NCBI RefSeq assembly: GCF_035593265.1
Contig: NZ_CP141614.1
Location: forward strand, 2,046,001-2,110,000
Origin: Limnochorda sp. LNt
GTDB taxonomy: Bacteria > Bacillota > Limnochordia > Limnochordales > Geochordaceae
Length of the DNA stretch: 64,000 nt
Reading direction: 5' to 3'
The stretch's first letter is position 1. Each line of letters begins with the position of its first letter. A program made the translations under genes and the position numbers. Below, piece by piece: positions 8,570 through 17,169 of the stretch. Under the pieces are notes generated by a model, which was not told the origin of the DNA, searched no databases, and was given only the letters and a program-made list of their open reading frames with translations.

Positions 8570-9955
8570 TCAGGTTAGTCTAGTCTTGACAGGTCCCAGT
8601 CTCTGGTCACGGGGTCGAAGGGGGACTGACTGCCCTTGCAAATGAGCAGGTCGTAGGCGAAGTCTGCACAAGAGGTTGAACCCTTGACCTAACAGTACGT
8701 ATACAAGAGCTTCCTGAATGCACTTCGATAATCCGGCCGTGAATCCTGTAGTTACAAAAGGAATCATGCCCACAAAAACATAACTGGGGCGAACGACTCC
8801 ACTATTCAGCAGGGAACGATCGACTAGGGCTGTAATCGCACCGAACACCCCTCCGATCAGCAATCCCGGAGCCCCAAATCCCAGGTACCACTCTATCGGG
8901 CTCCCCACCCCAAAACCAAACCCTGTCTCATCGTACAGGGTCCCGTAGTAAAATGCATTCAGGGCATCTGACGCCTGCGCGACCCCAAGCTCCCTCCGCC
9001 ACCCTTGGGTCAGAATTCCCCCCGGAATTCCCATGAGGGTTCGTATCGGGTCGAACCCGTACGACCTTACAAACTGCAATGCTACCAGCCATACTTGACT
9101 CTGGACGAACGACCCCAAAACAAGAGTTCGGACAACCCGGGCAGGCTCCAGTACTAGCTCAACCTGGCCTGCCCCTGACAAAGCATTCGCCAGCGGTTTC
9201 CACATGACGGCCAATAGGGCCAACCCTGCTGTTGCGACAACGATGTGCCACTTTCTCAGCCTCCGGTACCGTTCCGCTAATAAGAGCATCAGCAGAATCC
9301 CGACAAAAGATGCCCCTCGTCTACCAGTAAGGGCGAGTAGGCTGAACGCGGCAGTTGACACCACGACGGCAGCAAAGGTGCTTCGGGAGTCCTTTCGGAT
9401 AGCTAAGTAGGCAAGTGGAGTAACTGCTGAAAGAGGGTACACTGCCAGTCGATAAAGGAATTCACCGAGGGGGACTGCGTCTGGCAGGACAGTTGCTCGT
9501 CTCCCGGCCAGCCAAGCTCCATTGGTGAACAAATGTATCACGCCTAGAGTCCCGGCACCAATTACAAGGGCGTACAACATAGCCCTAGCATACGAAAATG
9601 AACCAGAGGGCACCACAGTACGGCTATCCGGCGTCTTCGAAGCCTTGTTCTTTCGCCGTGACCAAGTGGTAGCTAGGTAGCCACCGACATAGGCAGCTGA
9701 GTAGACCAATTGGAGCAACAAACCAGTGACGTAGGCTTCTCCCAGCTCCGGCTCTCCGGAAGAAAAAGGGAAGGCGACGTAGCCCCCGACTAGATAGGCC
9801 AGGATCGGGTGGACGGCGAACTCCACCCAATACATCAGTAGAAAGTAGTGAAAAACCGTTATATACGGACGTATCGTCAGCAGAGCACCCACGCCGTATA
9901 AGACTGAGTGTAACGCCGCAACGGGCACTATCAGACCCACTTGGTATGTCTTCAC
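8570..9955 (-). CDS. O-antigen/oligosaccharide polymerase-like membrane protein (Wzy)
   Basis: The 461-residue protein has around ten to twelve hydrophobic segments and no soluble domain. Examples are LIVPVAALHSVLYGVGALL, AMLYALVIGAGTLGVIHLF, and a C-terminal cluster near PSYVFVGMIPFVTTGFTAGL. It has long polar loops between late helices, as Wzy-type oligosaccharide repeat-unit polymerases do. Sequence families of Wzy are poorly conserved, so the call rests on topology and on its place between glycosyltransferases and sugar-nucleotide genes in a locus that also has a flippase. The start codon is GTG. GC is clearly lower than in the flanking chromosome. Confidence 0.72.
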   Translation of the reverse strand: MKTYQVGLIVPVAALHSVLYGVGALLTIRPYITVFHYFLLMYWVEFAVHPILAYLVGGYVAFPFSSGEPELGEAYVTGLLLQLVYSAAYVGGYLATTWSRRKNKASKTPDSRTVVPSGSFSYARAMLYALVIGAGTLGVIHLFTNGAWLAGRRATVLPDAVPLGEFLYRLAVYPLSAVTPLAYLAIRKDSRSTFAAVVVSTAAFSLLALTGRRGASFVGILLMLLLAERYRRLRKWHIVVATAGLALLAVMWKPLANALSGAGQVELVLEPARVVRTLVLGSFVQSQVWLVALQFVRSYGFDPIRTLMGIPGGILTQGWRRELGVAQASDALNAFYYGTLYDETGFGFGVGSPIEWYLGFGAPGLLIGGVFGAITALVDRSLLNSGVVRPSYVFVGMIPFVTTGFTAGLSKCIQEALVYVLLGQGFNLLCRLRLRPAHLQGQSVPLRPRDQRLGPVKTRLT

Positions 9956-9982
9956 CTGCCTGCCGCGTCTGCTTCACGGGGG

Positions 9983-10915
9983 TCACGCGTTCAGTAGCTG
10001 TTTAAGACGTAAGACCGTCCTTCGGTACAAGGCAGGCGACACAATTGAAAGCATCAAGAAACCCCACAGCCAAGCCTTCCACGGGACTGCCATTATCGCT
10101 TTGAGCAAGTACAGAGCCCCTGTTCTGCTGCCCTCAAATATCAAGGTGTGCCCAAGTAGCGCATACTGCCGGCCTGTCAGGGTTCTTCCCAGAGAGAGAA
10201 GACCGTGCTTACGCCACAACCTTTCTCGGTCGGCAACAACTCGCTGTACTCGACTCCTTGAGCTTTCCTTGTCCATCTCGTGCTTTATTACCAAGACGTG
10301 CTCCGTGAAGTCGAAGTAGCAAACCCGAGCCAAACGAAGCCACATGTCCAAGTCTTCACCAGTCATTAGGCTCTCATCAAATAGCCCGACCTGAGACAAA
10401 TACGCCCTTCGCACCATGGTCGTGGAAGGAGTACAGCCCACCTCAAGCGCCAAAGCATCCTGAAGCGCCATTCCCCGGACGCGCGGGATATGCGTCCGGC
10501 GGAACCCGGTGCCATCGTACACACGCAGTACACCACAGTAAACTACGCCGACCCGTTCCGACGCGCGCTTAAAAACGCCCAACTGGGCTTCAAGTTTCTC
10601 GGGAAGCCATTCATCGTCCGAGTCCAGAAACGCCACGTAATCACCCTGGGCAAGACGCAACCCTGTGTTTCGAGCCGCTCCTGGCCCCATCCCCGGGTTG
10701 TCGTGCCGTATGTACCGGATTCGCGGGTCTTCGAACTGACCCATCACTTCCGCTGTGTTGTCTGATGAGCCATCGTCCACTACGATTAACTCCCAATTGC
10801 TGTAAGTCTGGGCCAGCACGCTTCGGATAGCTCTCGGTAGGACATGCGCGTTGTTGTACGTCGGGATGATTACCGACACGAGCGGACAGCCTTTGTCTTC
10901 GTGCAAGGCAGACAT
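9983..10915 (-). CDS. Family 2 glycosyltransferase
   Basis: The 310-residue GT-A enzyme begins VSVIIPTYNNAHVLPRAIRS. It has the UDP-binding VVDDGSSDNTAEV and the metal-binding FLDSDDEW motif, followed by EVGCTPSTTMVRRAYL and TGEDLDMWLR, which supplies the catalytic ED base. This is the usual inverting GT2 layout. A C-terminal hydrophobic stretch (WLWGFLMLSIVSPALY) suggests membrane association. The start is ATG 10915 with GAGGGCGG upstream. It works on the cytoplasmic face, adding one sugar of the repeat unit; donor and linkage are not predictable. Confidence 0.9.
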   Translation of the reverse strand: MSALHEDKGCPLVSVIIPTYNNAHVLPRAIRSVLAQTYSNWELIVVDDGSSDNTAEVMGQFEDPRIRYIRHDNPGMGPGAARNTGLRLAQGDYVAFLDSDDEWLPEKLEAQLGVFKRASERVGVVYCGVLRVYDGTGFRRTHIPRVRGMALQDALALEVGCTPSTTMVRRAYLSQVGLFDESLMTGEDLDMWLRLARVCYFDFTEHVLVIKHEMDKESSRSRVQRVVADRERLWRKHGLLSLGRTLTGRQYALLGHTLIFEGSRTGALYLLKAIMAVPWKAWLWGFLMLSIVSPALYRRTVLRLKQLLNA

Positions 10916-10929
10916 TGGTTCACCGCCCT

Positions 10930-12219
10930 CTATCCCCTCTGGAATGCAACGAGTTCATATAGGTCAACATACCGCCGAGCCATAGCTCCCAGTGTATAGT
11001 GAGCAACAAACCTTGCTCGATTTCGCCGCCCCAGATTCGTCAAGCCTTCCTCGTTACGTAATAACCCTAGAACCAGTGTGGCTAGGTCCTCTATTGAACT
11101 CGCCACGGCTGGATAATCCTCCCCAAGGGCTTCGAGATTACCTCGCGCAAGATTTGTCACCACGGCCTTTCCCAAACCCATAGCCTCAAGTAGTGCAAGA
11201 TCAAAGACGGTGACCCTCGGTAGAGTAATGAACATGCTCGACTCCGCGACCACAGATAGGGTTGCAGGATGAGGGAGGTACCCCGCAAACCTTACCCGAT
11301 CTCCAATCCCCAGTTGTTTCGCTAGTCGTTGCAACCGCGGTGTAAGCGCGCTAAAGCCGCCGATGACCGTATACATCCAATCCAGTTGGGGCTCTCTTCG
11401 CCTTACGATGCCGAGTACTTCAAGCACCGTATCGAGGCCTTTGTCAGGATGATGCTGCGCAACCGAAATAAGAACTCTGTCCTTCTCAGAGAAACGTGGC
11501 CCCACGTCGAATGCCCGCACGCCGTTCAGGGTCTCTAGAGGGTCCTCGATCCCATTGGGGACGATGCTTACCTTAGAAGGGTTCAGCCTCGGATTCATCC
11601 CATATGTCTCAAAGGCACTCCGGGCCCCGTTGCTCGGAAACACCAAGCGGGACGACAGAGATATGGCCTGGCAATAGGCATCCTTAAGCTCACGATACAA
11701 CGGGTGATCGGGCCAACGAGACTCAAAGACCTGTTCCCCGTACCGCAGTAGCCCTCCCTGCGAGTGCTCCGTGAAAACCAGCCGTGTACGTTCCAGACTA
11801 GATAGCAACCGGGCAATCACTGACGCGCTTGTCACCTCGTGGCAGTGGACCACGACTCTCGAGTACTGGCGTTGAAGTCTAGCGAGCACTGCAAGCGCCC
11901 GCTCTCTTCCCCTACGAGCAAGGCCCAAAGCCCTGCGTAGCCTGGCGTCCTCGATTCTGCGCCAAATCCATTCTTGCGTCTTCAAGCGTGCAAGCAGACG
12001 CGCCTTCTCTCGGTTAATCTCTCGTACAATCGCCTCAACATCATTGGATGTAGCAACGCGGACGGGCCGCCCGGTGCCCAATGGTAGGAAATACACGTCA
12101 TGAGACAAGCCAAGACTAACCAGGCCACGAAGTAGGAGATATGCCGCGCCATACGCACCACCGGTTCCGCGAACCGGGCTCCTTGGTAAACAGACAACAA
12201 TCGCGAGCCTACCCTCCAT
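10930..12219 (-). CDS. Family 4 glycosyltransferase
   Basis: The 429-residue GT-B protein starts MEGRLAIVVCLPRSPVRGTGGA. It has an acceptor-domain segment LVFTEHSQGGLLRYGEQVF and the donor-domain motifs SIVPNGIED, LISVAQHHPDKGLDTVLEVL and FDLALLEAMGLGKAVVTN. The usual second Glu-rich motif is shortened (TLPRVTVFDLALLEAMG), still consistent with a GT4-like enzyme. ATG 12219 is preferred to ATG 12237 because GGAGGG lies 5 nt upstream. A basic helical insert around residues 80-130 (LLARLKTQEWIWRRIEDARL) is longer than in most relatives. Confidence 0.82.
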   Translation of the reverse strand: MEGRLAIVVCLPRSPVRGTGGAYGAAYLLLRGLVSLGLSHDVYFLPLGTGRPVRVATSNDVEAIVREINREKARLLARLKTQEWIWRRIEDARLRRALGLARRGRERALAVLARLQRQYSRVVVHCHEVTSASVIARLLSSLERTRLVFTEHSQGGLLRYGEQVFESRWPDHPLYRELKDAYCQAISLSSRLVFPSNGARSAFETYGMNPRLNPSKVSIVPNGIEDPLETLNGVRAFDVGPRFSEKDRVLISVAQHHPDKGLDTVLEVLGIVRRREPQLDWMYTVIGGFSALTPRLQRLAKQLGIGDRVRFAGYLPHPATLSVVAESSMFITLPRVTVFDLALLEAMGLGKAVVTNLARGNLEALGEDYPAVASSIEDLATLVLGLLRNEEGLTNLGRRNRARFVAHYTLGAMARRYVDLYELVAFQRG

Positions 12220-12554
12220 GACTTCCCTCCATTTCAAGGCTGCGAAGACACCCGTCCGTCAATCTCGGAAACCGTCGGTTACAGCTGACTAGGGTATGTC
12301 GACAGTCTGGCGACGGGAGATCATTTGCTTTCAACACAGCACGTAGGCCCTCAGAATCCCCTCATGCTGCCCTCAACGTCCCAGATGTTTACTAGGCTCA
12401 CTCCTATTCTCCGTAGCCATCCAGGACATCGTCCCATACGGTGAACCGACATTGCCGGTGGCATCTTAGCTGCTTCTAGATGTGGCCTGCCACACTCAAG
12501 GGCTTTCCTACATTCCGTCTAACGGCCGGATTCATGGTAGCCTGAGCGTGCAGT
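12220..12554. other. Gap in the polysaccharide locus, no gene seen
   Basis: About 335 bp between the flippase and the glycosyltransferase gene. No frame on either strand has a plausible start, length and composition for a gene, and no relic was recognised. It is the only large gap in the otherwise tightly packed locus. It may be where a glycosyltransferase or acyltransferase gene was lost, or it may hold a secondary promoter. Confidence 0.4.
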
Positions 12555-13856
12555 TTACCACAATCGACGGGCGAACAGAACAACCCCCATTGCCAATGCG
12601 ACATATGCCTCCGCTACCACAGCCGCTGCAGCCATCCCGCCCGGACCGAATTTCACTGCAAGGAGAGGGGCCAGGAGCAAATTGAGCAAGCCAGCTGAGG
12701 CTATAATGGCAGTGAATTCACGATCGAGTCTCAACGGCAACATCCACTGTATCCCAAGCGCGTTACTAATGGCAACAGCTGGGATGAGCCCAGAGAGGAT
12801 ACGGAGCACTGGGATCGCATTGACATACTCAACTCCGAACAACAACACAATGATCCGAGGAGCCCCGGCTGCAACGAACACGCCCAGCGCAAGGCCAACT
12901 CCAAGAGTCAAAGCGAAACTAAGACGGTGCAAAGCTCGCGCATGGTCCATGTCACGCACCGCCAGTGCAGCAAGCCTCGGGTACACCGCCTGGGCCATGG
13001 GATTGACAAGTCCCAGCATACCCCTTGCAATCTTCTCGGCGCCTGCGAACATTGCAACAGAAGATGAAGGTACGAAGGCTCCCAGGAGAACAGGGTTTAT
13101 ACTAGTGTATAGCGCCACCGCCCCCCGAAAGATGAATATGGGCCGCCCTTTTCTGAGGGCGAGACGGGCGAGGTGATACGTCGGCTTTAGAAAGGGAGCG
13201 CTTCTGTACATCCATACGTGAGACAGCAACGTGCTAGCACATACCGCCAAGGCATTCAGAGCTGGAACAAGAACCGCATCCTCGGGACCGCGCACGGCCA
13301 GAAACTGCCCGACAGTTGCCAATGCTCGGAACGACATTTGAATGGTGACGGCGAGTCCAGGGAACTCCTTGCCTTGATAGTACCAGAAGGGATCAAATCC
13401 CTGGCCAGCGGCATACAACAAAGCCCAAGTAACTAAGGACGGCGTCGTACGAAACTCGGACACGGCAAGCCACGCTGGAATGGCCATGATGACAGCAATC
13501 GCAAACAAGAGTGTCCTGGCGCCGAGAACCGCCCTGATGATATCAGCCTCAGACTTGGTATCACCTTCCGAGGCCGCGATGTCCCTGGTAGCGGACAAGC
13601 TGAAGCCATATTCAACTAGTATAGCCAACCAAACCCCCAGTGATTGGCTCATCAGCACGCTTCCGTAAGCATCTGGACCGAGAACCCGAGCCAGATATGG
13701 CAGGGCAACAAAGGGCAAAAAGCGGTTGGCTACCTCCCGACCGTACAAGACAACGACGTTGCGAACGACTCGATCTCCGAGGCGCGCCGTTAGCCCTTCT
13801 AGAGCCACCGAGTTTCCGTTTCCTTTCGCCCAATCGAAGCCTCTGAACGGTCCCAT
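12555..13856 (-). CDS. Polysaccharide flippase (Wzx-like, MATE/MOP superfamily)
   Basis: The 433-residue integral membrane protein has about twelve hydrophobic segments. It starts with an N-terminal region typical of the family (VVRNVVVLYGREVANRFLPFVALPYLARVLGPDAYG), matching the LPYLARxLGPxxYG pattern of lipid-linked oligosaccharide flippases. It should move the undecaprenyl-linked repeat unit across the cytoplasmic membrane for the Wzy polymerase. The ATG lies 3 bp after the glf stop, so the genes are coupled. The protein is lysine/arginine-rich in the loops facing inside, as expected. Confidence 0.85.
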   Translation of the reverse strand: MGPFRGFDWAKGNGNSVALEGLTARLGDRVVRNVVVLYGREVANRFLPFVALPYLARVLGPDAYGSVLMSQSLGVWLAILVEYGFSLSATRDIAASEGDTKSEADIIRAVLGARTLLFAIAVIMAIPAWLAVSEFRTTPSLVTWALLYAAGQGFDPFWYYQGKEFPGLAVTIQMSFRALATVGQFLAVRGPEDAVLVPALNALAVCASTLLSHVWMYRSAPFLKPTYHLARLALRKGRPIFIFRGAVALYTSINPVLLGAFVPSSSVAMFAGAEKIARGMLGLVNPMAQAVYPRLAALAVRDMDHARALHRLSFALTLGVGLALGVFVAAGAPRIIVLLFGVEYVNAIPVLRILSGLIPAVAISNALGIQWMLPLRLDREFTAIIASAGLLNLLLAPLLAVKFGPGGMAAAAVVAEAYVALAMGVVLFARRLW

Positions 13857-13859
13857 CCT

Positions 13860-14984
13860 CTACATCTTTGCAAGGTCCCGAAAGAGCTTCAAAGCCCGTG
13901 CCACAGCCTGGTCCATGTTATAATACTTGTAATCTCCTAAGCGACCTGCAAATACTACTGATCGGCCCAGTCTGCGAGCATCTTCTGCATAGAGGTTGTA
14001 TCGTTCTCGATTCTCAGGCCGAGGCACCGGATAGTAGGGCTCATTAGCTCCCGGCTCATAGCGCTCAGGGTACTCTCGTATGAGCGTCGTCTTCCGGGCT
14101 TGTTGACCAGTTATGTGTTTCATCTCTGTCACTCGCGTAAAGTTGTAGTCCTCCGGATAGTTTACCGTTGCTACTTTCTGATGCATCGGTTCATCTAAGG
14201 TGACGAACTCGAATCGGATGCTCCTATATTCTAGTGCGCCGTGTTTGTAATCGAAGAACTCGTCAATTGGCCCAGTATACACTAGTCCCTTTCGGAAGTG
14301 AATGTCCTCGCGAACATCCCTATAGTCCGCGCCTAGCAAGACTCGTATGTTCGCATGGGAAAGCATCCGGAGGAAGAGAGCGGTGTAGCCAAGGCTAGGC
14401 ACTGCCTGGAAGCAGTCCTGAAAGTAACGGCAGTCCCGACTGACCACTATGGGAACACGACCCGTTACACTCGGATCAAGTTCCTCCGGACGAAGCCCCC
14501 ATTGCTTAATTGTATAGCCCAGGAAAACTCGTTCATAGACGTACTGGCCTAGTGACCGCAACACTTTATCCGAGTGCTCCAGGAGACGCAGTACCGGGAC
14601 GCGCGCTCCATAGCCGAACTCACTAACTAAGCGTCTCTCGAAAATGTTCGCTAAACGTGCCGGGAACAATTGCTGAAGGGACTCTAGGTTGAATGGTAGC
14701 GGAACCTGCTTACCCTGAACCACCGCGACGACCCTGTGGTAGTAAGGGCGCCATTCAGTGAACTGAGAGAGATACTCCCACACTTCCCTGGAGTTGGTAT
14801 GAAAAACATGAGGTCCATACTTGTGAACCAAATGCCCGTGCTCATTATAGTAGTCGAAGGCGTTGCCCGCGACATGCCGACGACGCTCGATTACAAGCAC
14901 TGTCTCTCCCAACTGAGAAGCGATGCGTTCCGCCAAGGTACAACCCGTGAAGCCCGCCCCTACAATGACCCAATCCACTCTCAC
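13860..14984 (-). CDS. glf: UDP-galactopyranose mutase
   Basis: A 374-residue flavoenzyme that converts UDP-galactopyranose to UDP-galactofuranose. The N-terminus DWVIVGAGFTGCTLAERIA is the FAD-binding dinucleotide fold. RRHVAGNAFDYYNEHGHLVHKYGPHVFHT is the UGM-specific segment with the conserved His and Tyr. Later motifs GYTIKQWG, NYPEDYNFTRVTEMKH and YNMDQAVARALKL match the family, and the length fits (about 370-390). Its presence predicts galactofuranose in the surface polysaccharide. It appears to be the promoter-proximal gene of the locus; no clear promoter was seen upstream. Confidence 0.95.
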   Translation of the reverse strand: MRVDWVIVGAGFTGCTLAERIASQLGETVLVIERRRHVAGNAFDYYNEHGHLVHKYGPHVFHTNSREVWEYLSQFTEWRPYYHRVVAVVQGKQVPLPFNLESLQQLFPARLANIFERRLVSEFGYGARVPVLRLLEHSDKVLRSLGQYVYERVFLGYTIKQWGLRPEELDPSVTGRVPIVVSRDCRYFQDCFQAVPSLGYTALFLRMLSHANIRVLLGADYRDVREDIHFRKGLVYTGPIDEFFDYKHGALEYRSIRFEFVTLDEPMHQKVATVNYPEDYNFTRVTEMKHITGQQARKTTLIREYPERYEPGANEPYYPVPRPENRERYNLYAEDARRLGRSVVFAGRLGDYKYYNMDQAVARALKLFRDLAKM

Positions 14985-16309
14985 ACCGGGTCACCCCTCG
15001 TCGCCTATCGCAATCAGCCCGTGGGCCCGCTCGGAGCGAAGCCTGAGGCCGCCACTTTCGGGGTTACCAGGTGGTTTTCCTGCTTCTCGCGTTGCTTGCG
15101 CGAGTACAGTGATCCGTCGCACTCAACTTGCGATGCCAACCCCTCTTCGCCCTTCCCTAGCGACCCACCGCAAACGAGAGGAAAGCATCCCACTGCCGGT
15201 CCGCGGACCCTAGTATCAACAAGTGCCCCCGCGAGTAAGCAGCATCGGCTCTCGACCGCGCCCGTGGCGCTGGCGACGGAGCGGTCGTACCATCTCGTCT
15301 ACCGGGCGAAGGGCCGAGAACTTTCCGGTGAGTACGCTCACCCCCTGCATGGACACCGACCGGCCCATGTCCGCGGTTTGCCTGACGTCGTCGGGCAAAA
15401 AAGGGGCGTGCAGGTCCCACTCAGAGGTCCGAATCCGGGCCCTGGCTTAGCACGGCGTACCCCAAGTTGTCTACGCCTATAGAGCTTCACGTCGCCGGCG
15501 TTGAGCGAGTCGGGCATACGTACCGCGCAGCACCGAGACACTCCAGGGGGCGCAGGCGCACCGCAACACCACAAAGGTCGCGCGGGGCAAAGAGCACGGC
15601 GGGGTGTTACAGCGGGATATCCGGCACCCCTGCGAACCGGGTAGCATCGCTAGTCAGGCGTTCAGCGGCGAGAAGAGGCACTGTGAGACCCACGGTGGGA
15701 GCCGACTCGAAGATCGTGGTGTGGCCGTGTTGACTCGGAGAGGGCGTCACCGCGGCACTGCAGATGGCGCAGCGCCCGCCCTGCTGGCCGATGCCTCACA
15801 CCTGGCTCTCGGGCTGGAGGGTGTCGCGTCGCAGACAGCGGGTAGTCACGTAGGCGTTGCCAGAAGTTCCCGTCGGCCCCGCGATCGTGGCCGGAGACGG
15901 TGGGCAAAGACGTAACCATGATGTCGCGAATACAGACGGCAACGGCGTCCCCGAGCCCAACACCGTCGACGGCCACGTGCTGGAGCACCTAATGGCTCCC
16001 GCGCAAGGGCCCGTGCTCATGCGGATGCACCTCCAGCGCGCAAGCTGACGGCGGCCGTCACGTTCCGTCGAACGACCGAGACAAGAGTTCCTCCTGACGT
16101 GAAGCCCGCCCCGCCTTCGCCGACAACGGCAGCCGGGCGCGCCTAAAGCGTGATGGCACTGTCCGGCTGAGTTTGTGAAGGGTGTTGCGATTGACGCGCT
16201 CTAACGACGACGTTCGAGTAAGCCATGCGGCGCGAGAAAAAGCTTCAGGAGCTTGCGCGTGGTTGATCCTTCTCTTACTGTGACGCATCATGTGGCTGAC
16301 TCTTCTTGT
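14985..16309. other. Non-coding or fully decayed stretch
   Basis: About 1.3 kb with several open frames, but none has a family pattern, a ribosome site plus start, or natural amino-acid composition; all are Arg/Ser/Pro/Gly-rich shadow-like translations. It separates the low-GC polysaccharide locus from a set of recognisable relics. No tRNA, inverted-repeat IS ends or direct repeats were noticed. The locus promoter should lie near 14985-15100 but I could not identify it. Confidence 0.4.
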
Positions 16310-16740
16310 GCATTAGAAAGGCTGCTCAGTCGCAATCTGGATATCGGTTACACATCAGGAATGCGCCGTCCGGCCCAACTTGGCCGCCAGCTACCCCCTT
16401 GGCCGCAGGGCGGGCACAACAGGCCAAGCTGGTCCACACAGGCCCTGAGCACGGGCCTCGGAAGGTTAGCCTTGCCCTCGCAGGCCCGGGCCGTACATGG
16501 GCCGCGCGTGCCGACGAGGAACCTGGTGGGATGGCCACAAGTGACGCACCCTGGCAGCGACGCCGCCCGCTTCAGCGCTCCGCCAGGAGCGGCCGGCGCG
16601 CGTTTCACTCCTGCTCCCGACCCGCCTGCCGGATGAAGCGCGCCACCCCCGTAACTTCCGCCAGCCTGGCCATGAAGACCTGGCCATGAAGATCGGGTCG
16701 AAGAATCCTATCGTACACTCGGTGGAGCTACTGGTTGAGG
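16310..16740 (-). pseudogene. Relic of the helicase-PLD-zinc-finger gene (C-terminal part)
   Basis: In several minus-strand frames this stretch retains pieces of the C-terminus of the protein encoded intact at 60949-63651. ARLAEVTGVARF corresponds to QRLAEVTGAVTV there. CVTCGHPTRFLVGTRGP corresponds to CPTCGRPTRLVFGRYGP. KANLPRPVLRACVDQLGLLC corresponds to TVNLPRPVVQAVVDALELEC, and NRYPDCD corresponds to HYPECRH. Frameshifts and a stop separate the pieces, and zinc-ligand cysteines are partly lost, so this is a dead, old copy. It shows that this gene family has been duplicated or inserted in this region more than once. Confidence 0.75.
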
Positions 16741-16811
16741 GGGTAGCCGAGGCGCCGAGGCCCACCCTGACGCACGGAAAAGGGTCCACCGCGTCGCCGT
16801 CACGCCCAGGC

Positions 16812-17040
16812 CTACCCGCGAGGGATGCGGTAGCGGATGGTGAGCGTCGAACCGAGGCCCTTCGGAGGCTGATAATAGAGGATCTCGTCGCCAGGCCCCA
16901 TCATCGCCCGTATGACGTGGCAACAGACCGGCATCCGATGGTTTCCGCCCTTGGCAGGATAGCCGCCTAGCTCCGTGGCGCAGCGCGTTGCGGAAGTCGT
17001 CTGCTGACGGCAGGTCCCCTCGGCTTCGCACCGCCATCCC
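16812..17040 (-). pseudogene. Fragment of an unrecognised protein
   Basis: The last 60 codons of one minus-strand frame (YPAKGGNHRMPVCCHVIRAM, then MGPGDEILYYQPPKGLGSTL, then TIRYRIPRG and stop) look like genuine protein. The matching upstream piece (GDLPSADDFRNALRH) lies in another frame about 30 bp away, so a frameshift separates them. I do not recognise the family; the composition suggests a small alpha/beta domain. No start with a ribosome site is present. Confidence 0.4.
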
Positions 17041-17169
17041 GCTCCCTCCTTGGCATCACCAGTCGGCAGCCCAAGTGCCTGCCGCGAGATGGCTGCGTAT
17101 GGTAACATCTCCCTCAGCAATCGGAAACCCCCCTTTTCGAGCTCCGACCTCTCGGAGGAGGGTACCCGG

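Noticed and set aside
3542-14984. Polysaccharide locus as teichoic acid or S-layer glycosylation genes
   Set aside because: Presence of a flippase and a polymerase-like protein with a polyprenyl phosphoglycosyltransferase points to a Wzx/Wzy-dependent heteropolysaccharide. No Tag/Tar-type or oligosaccharyltransferase genes are seen.
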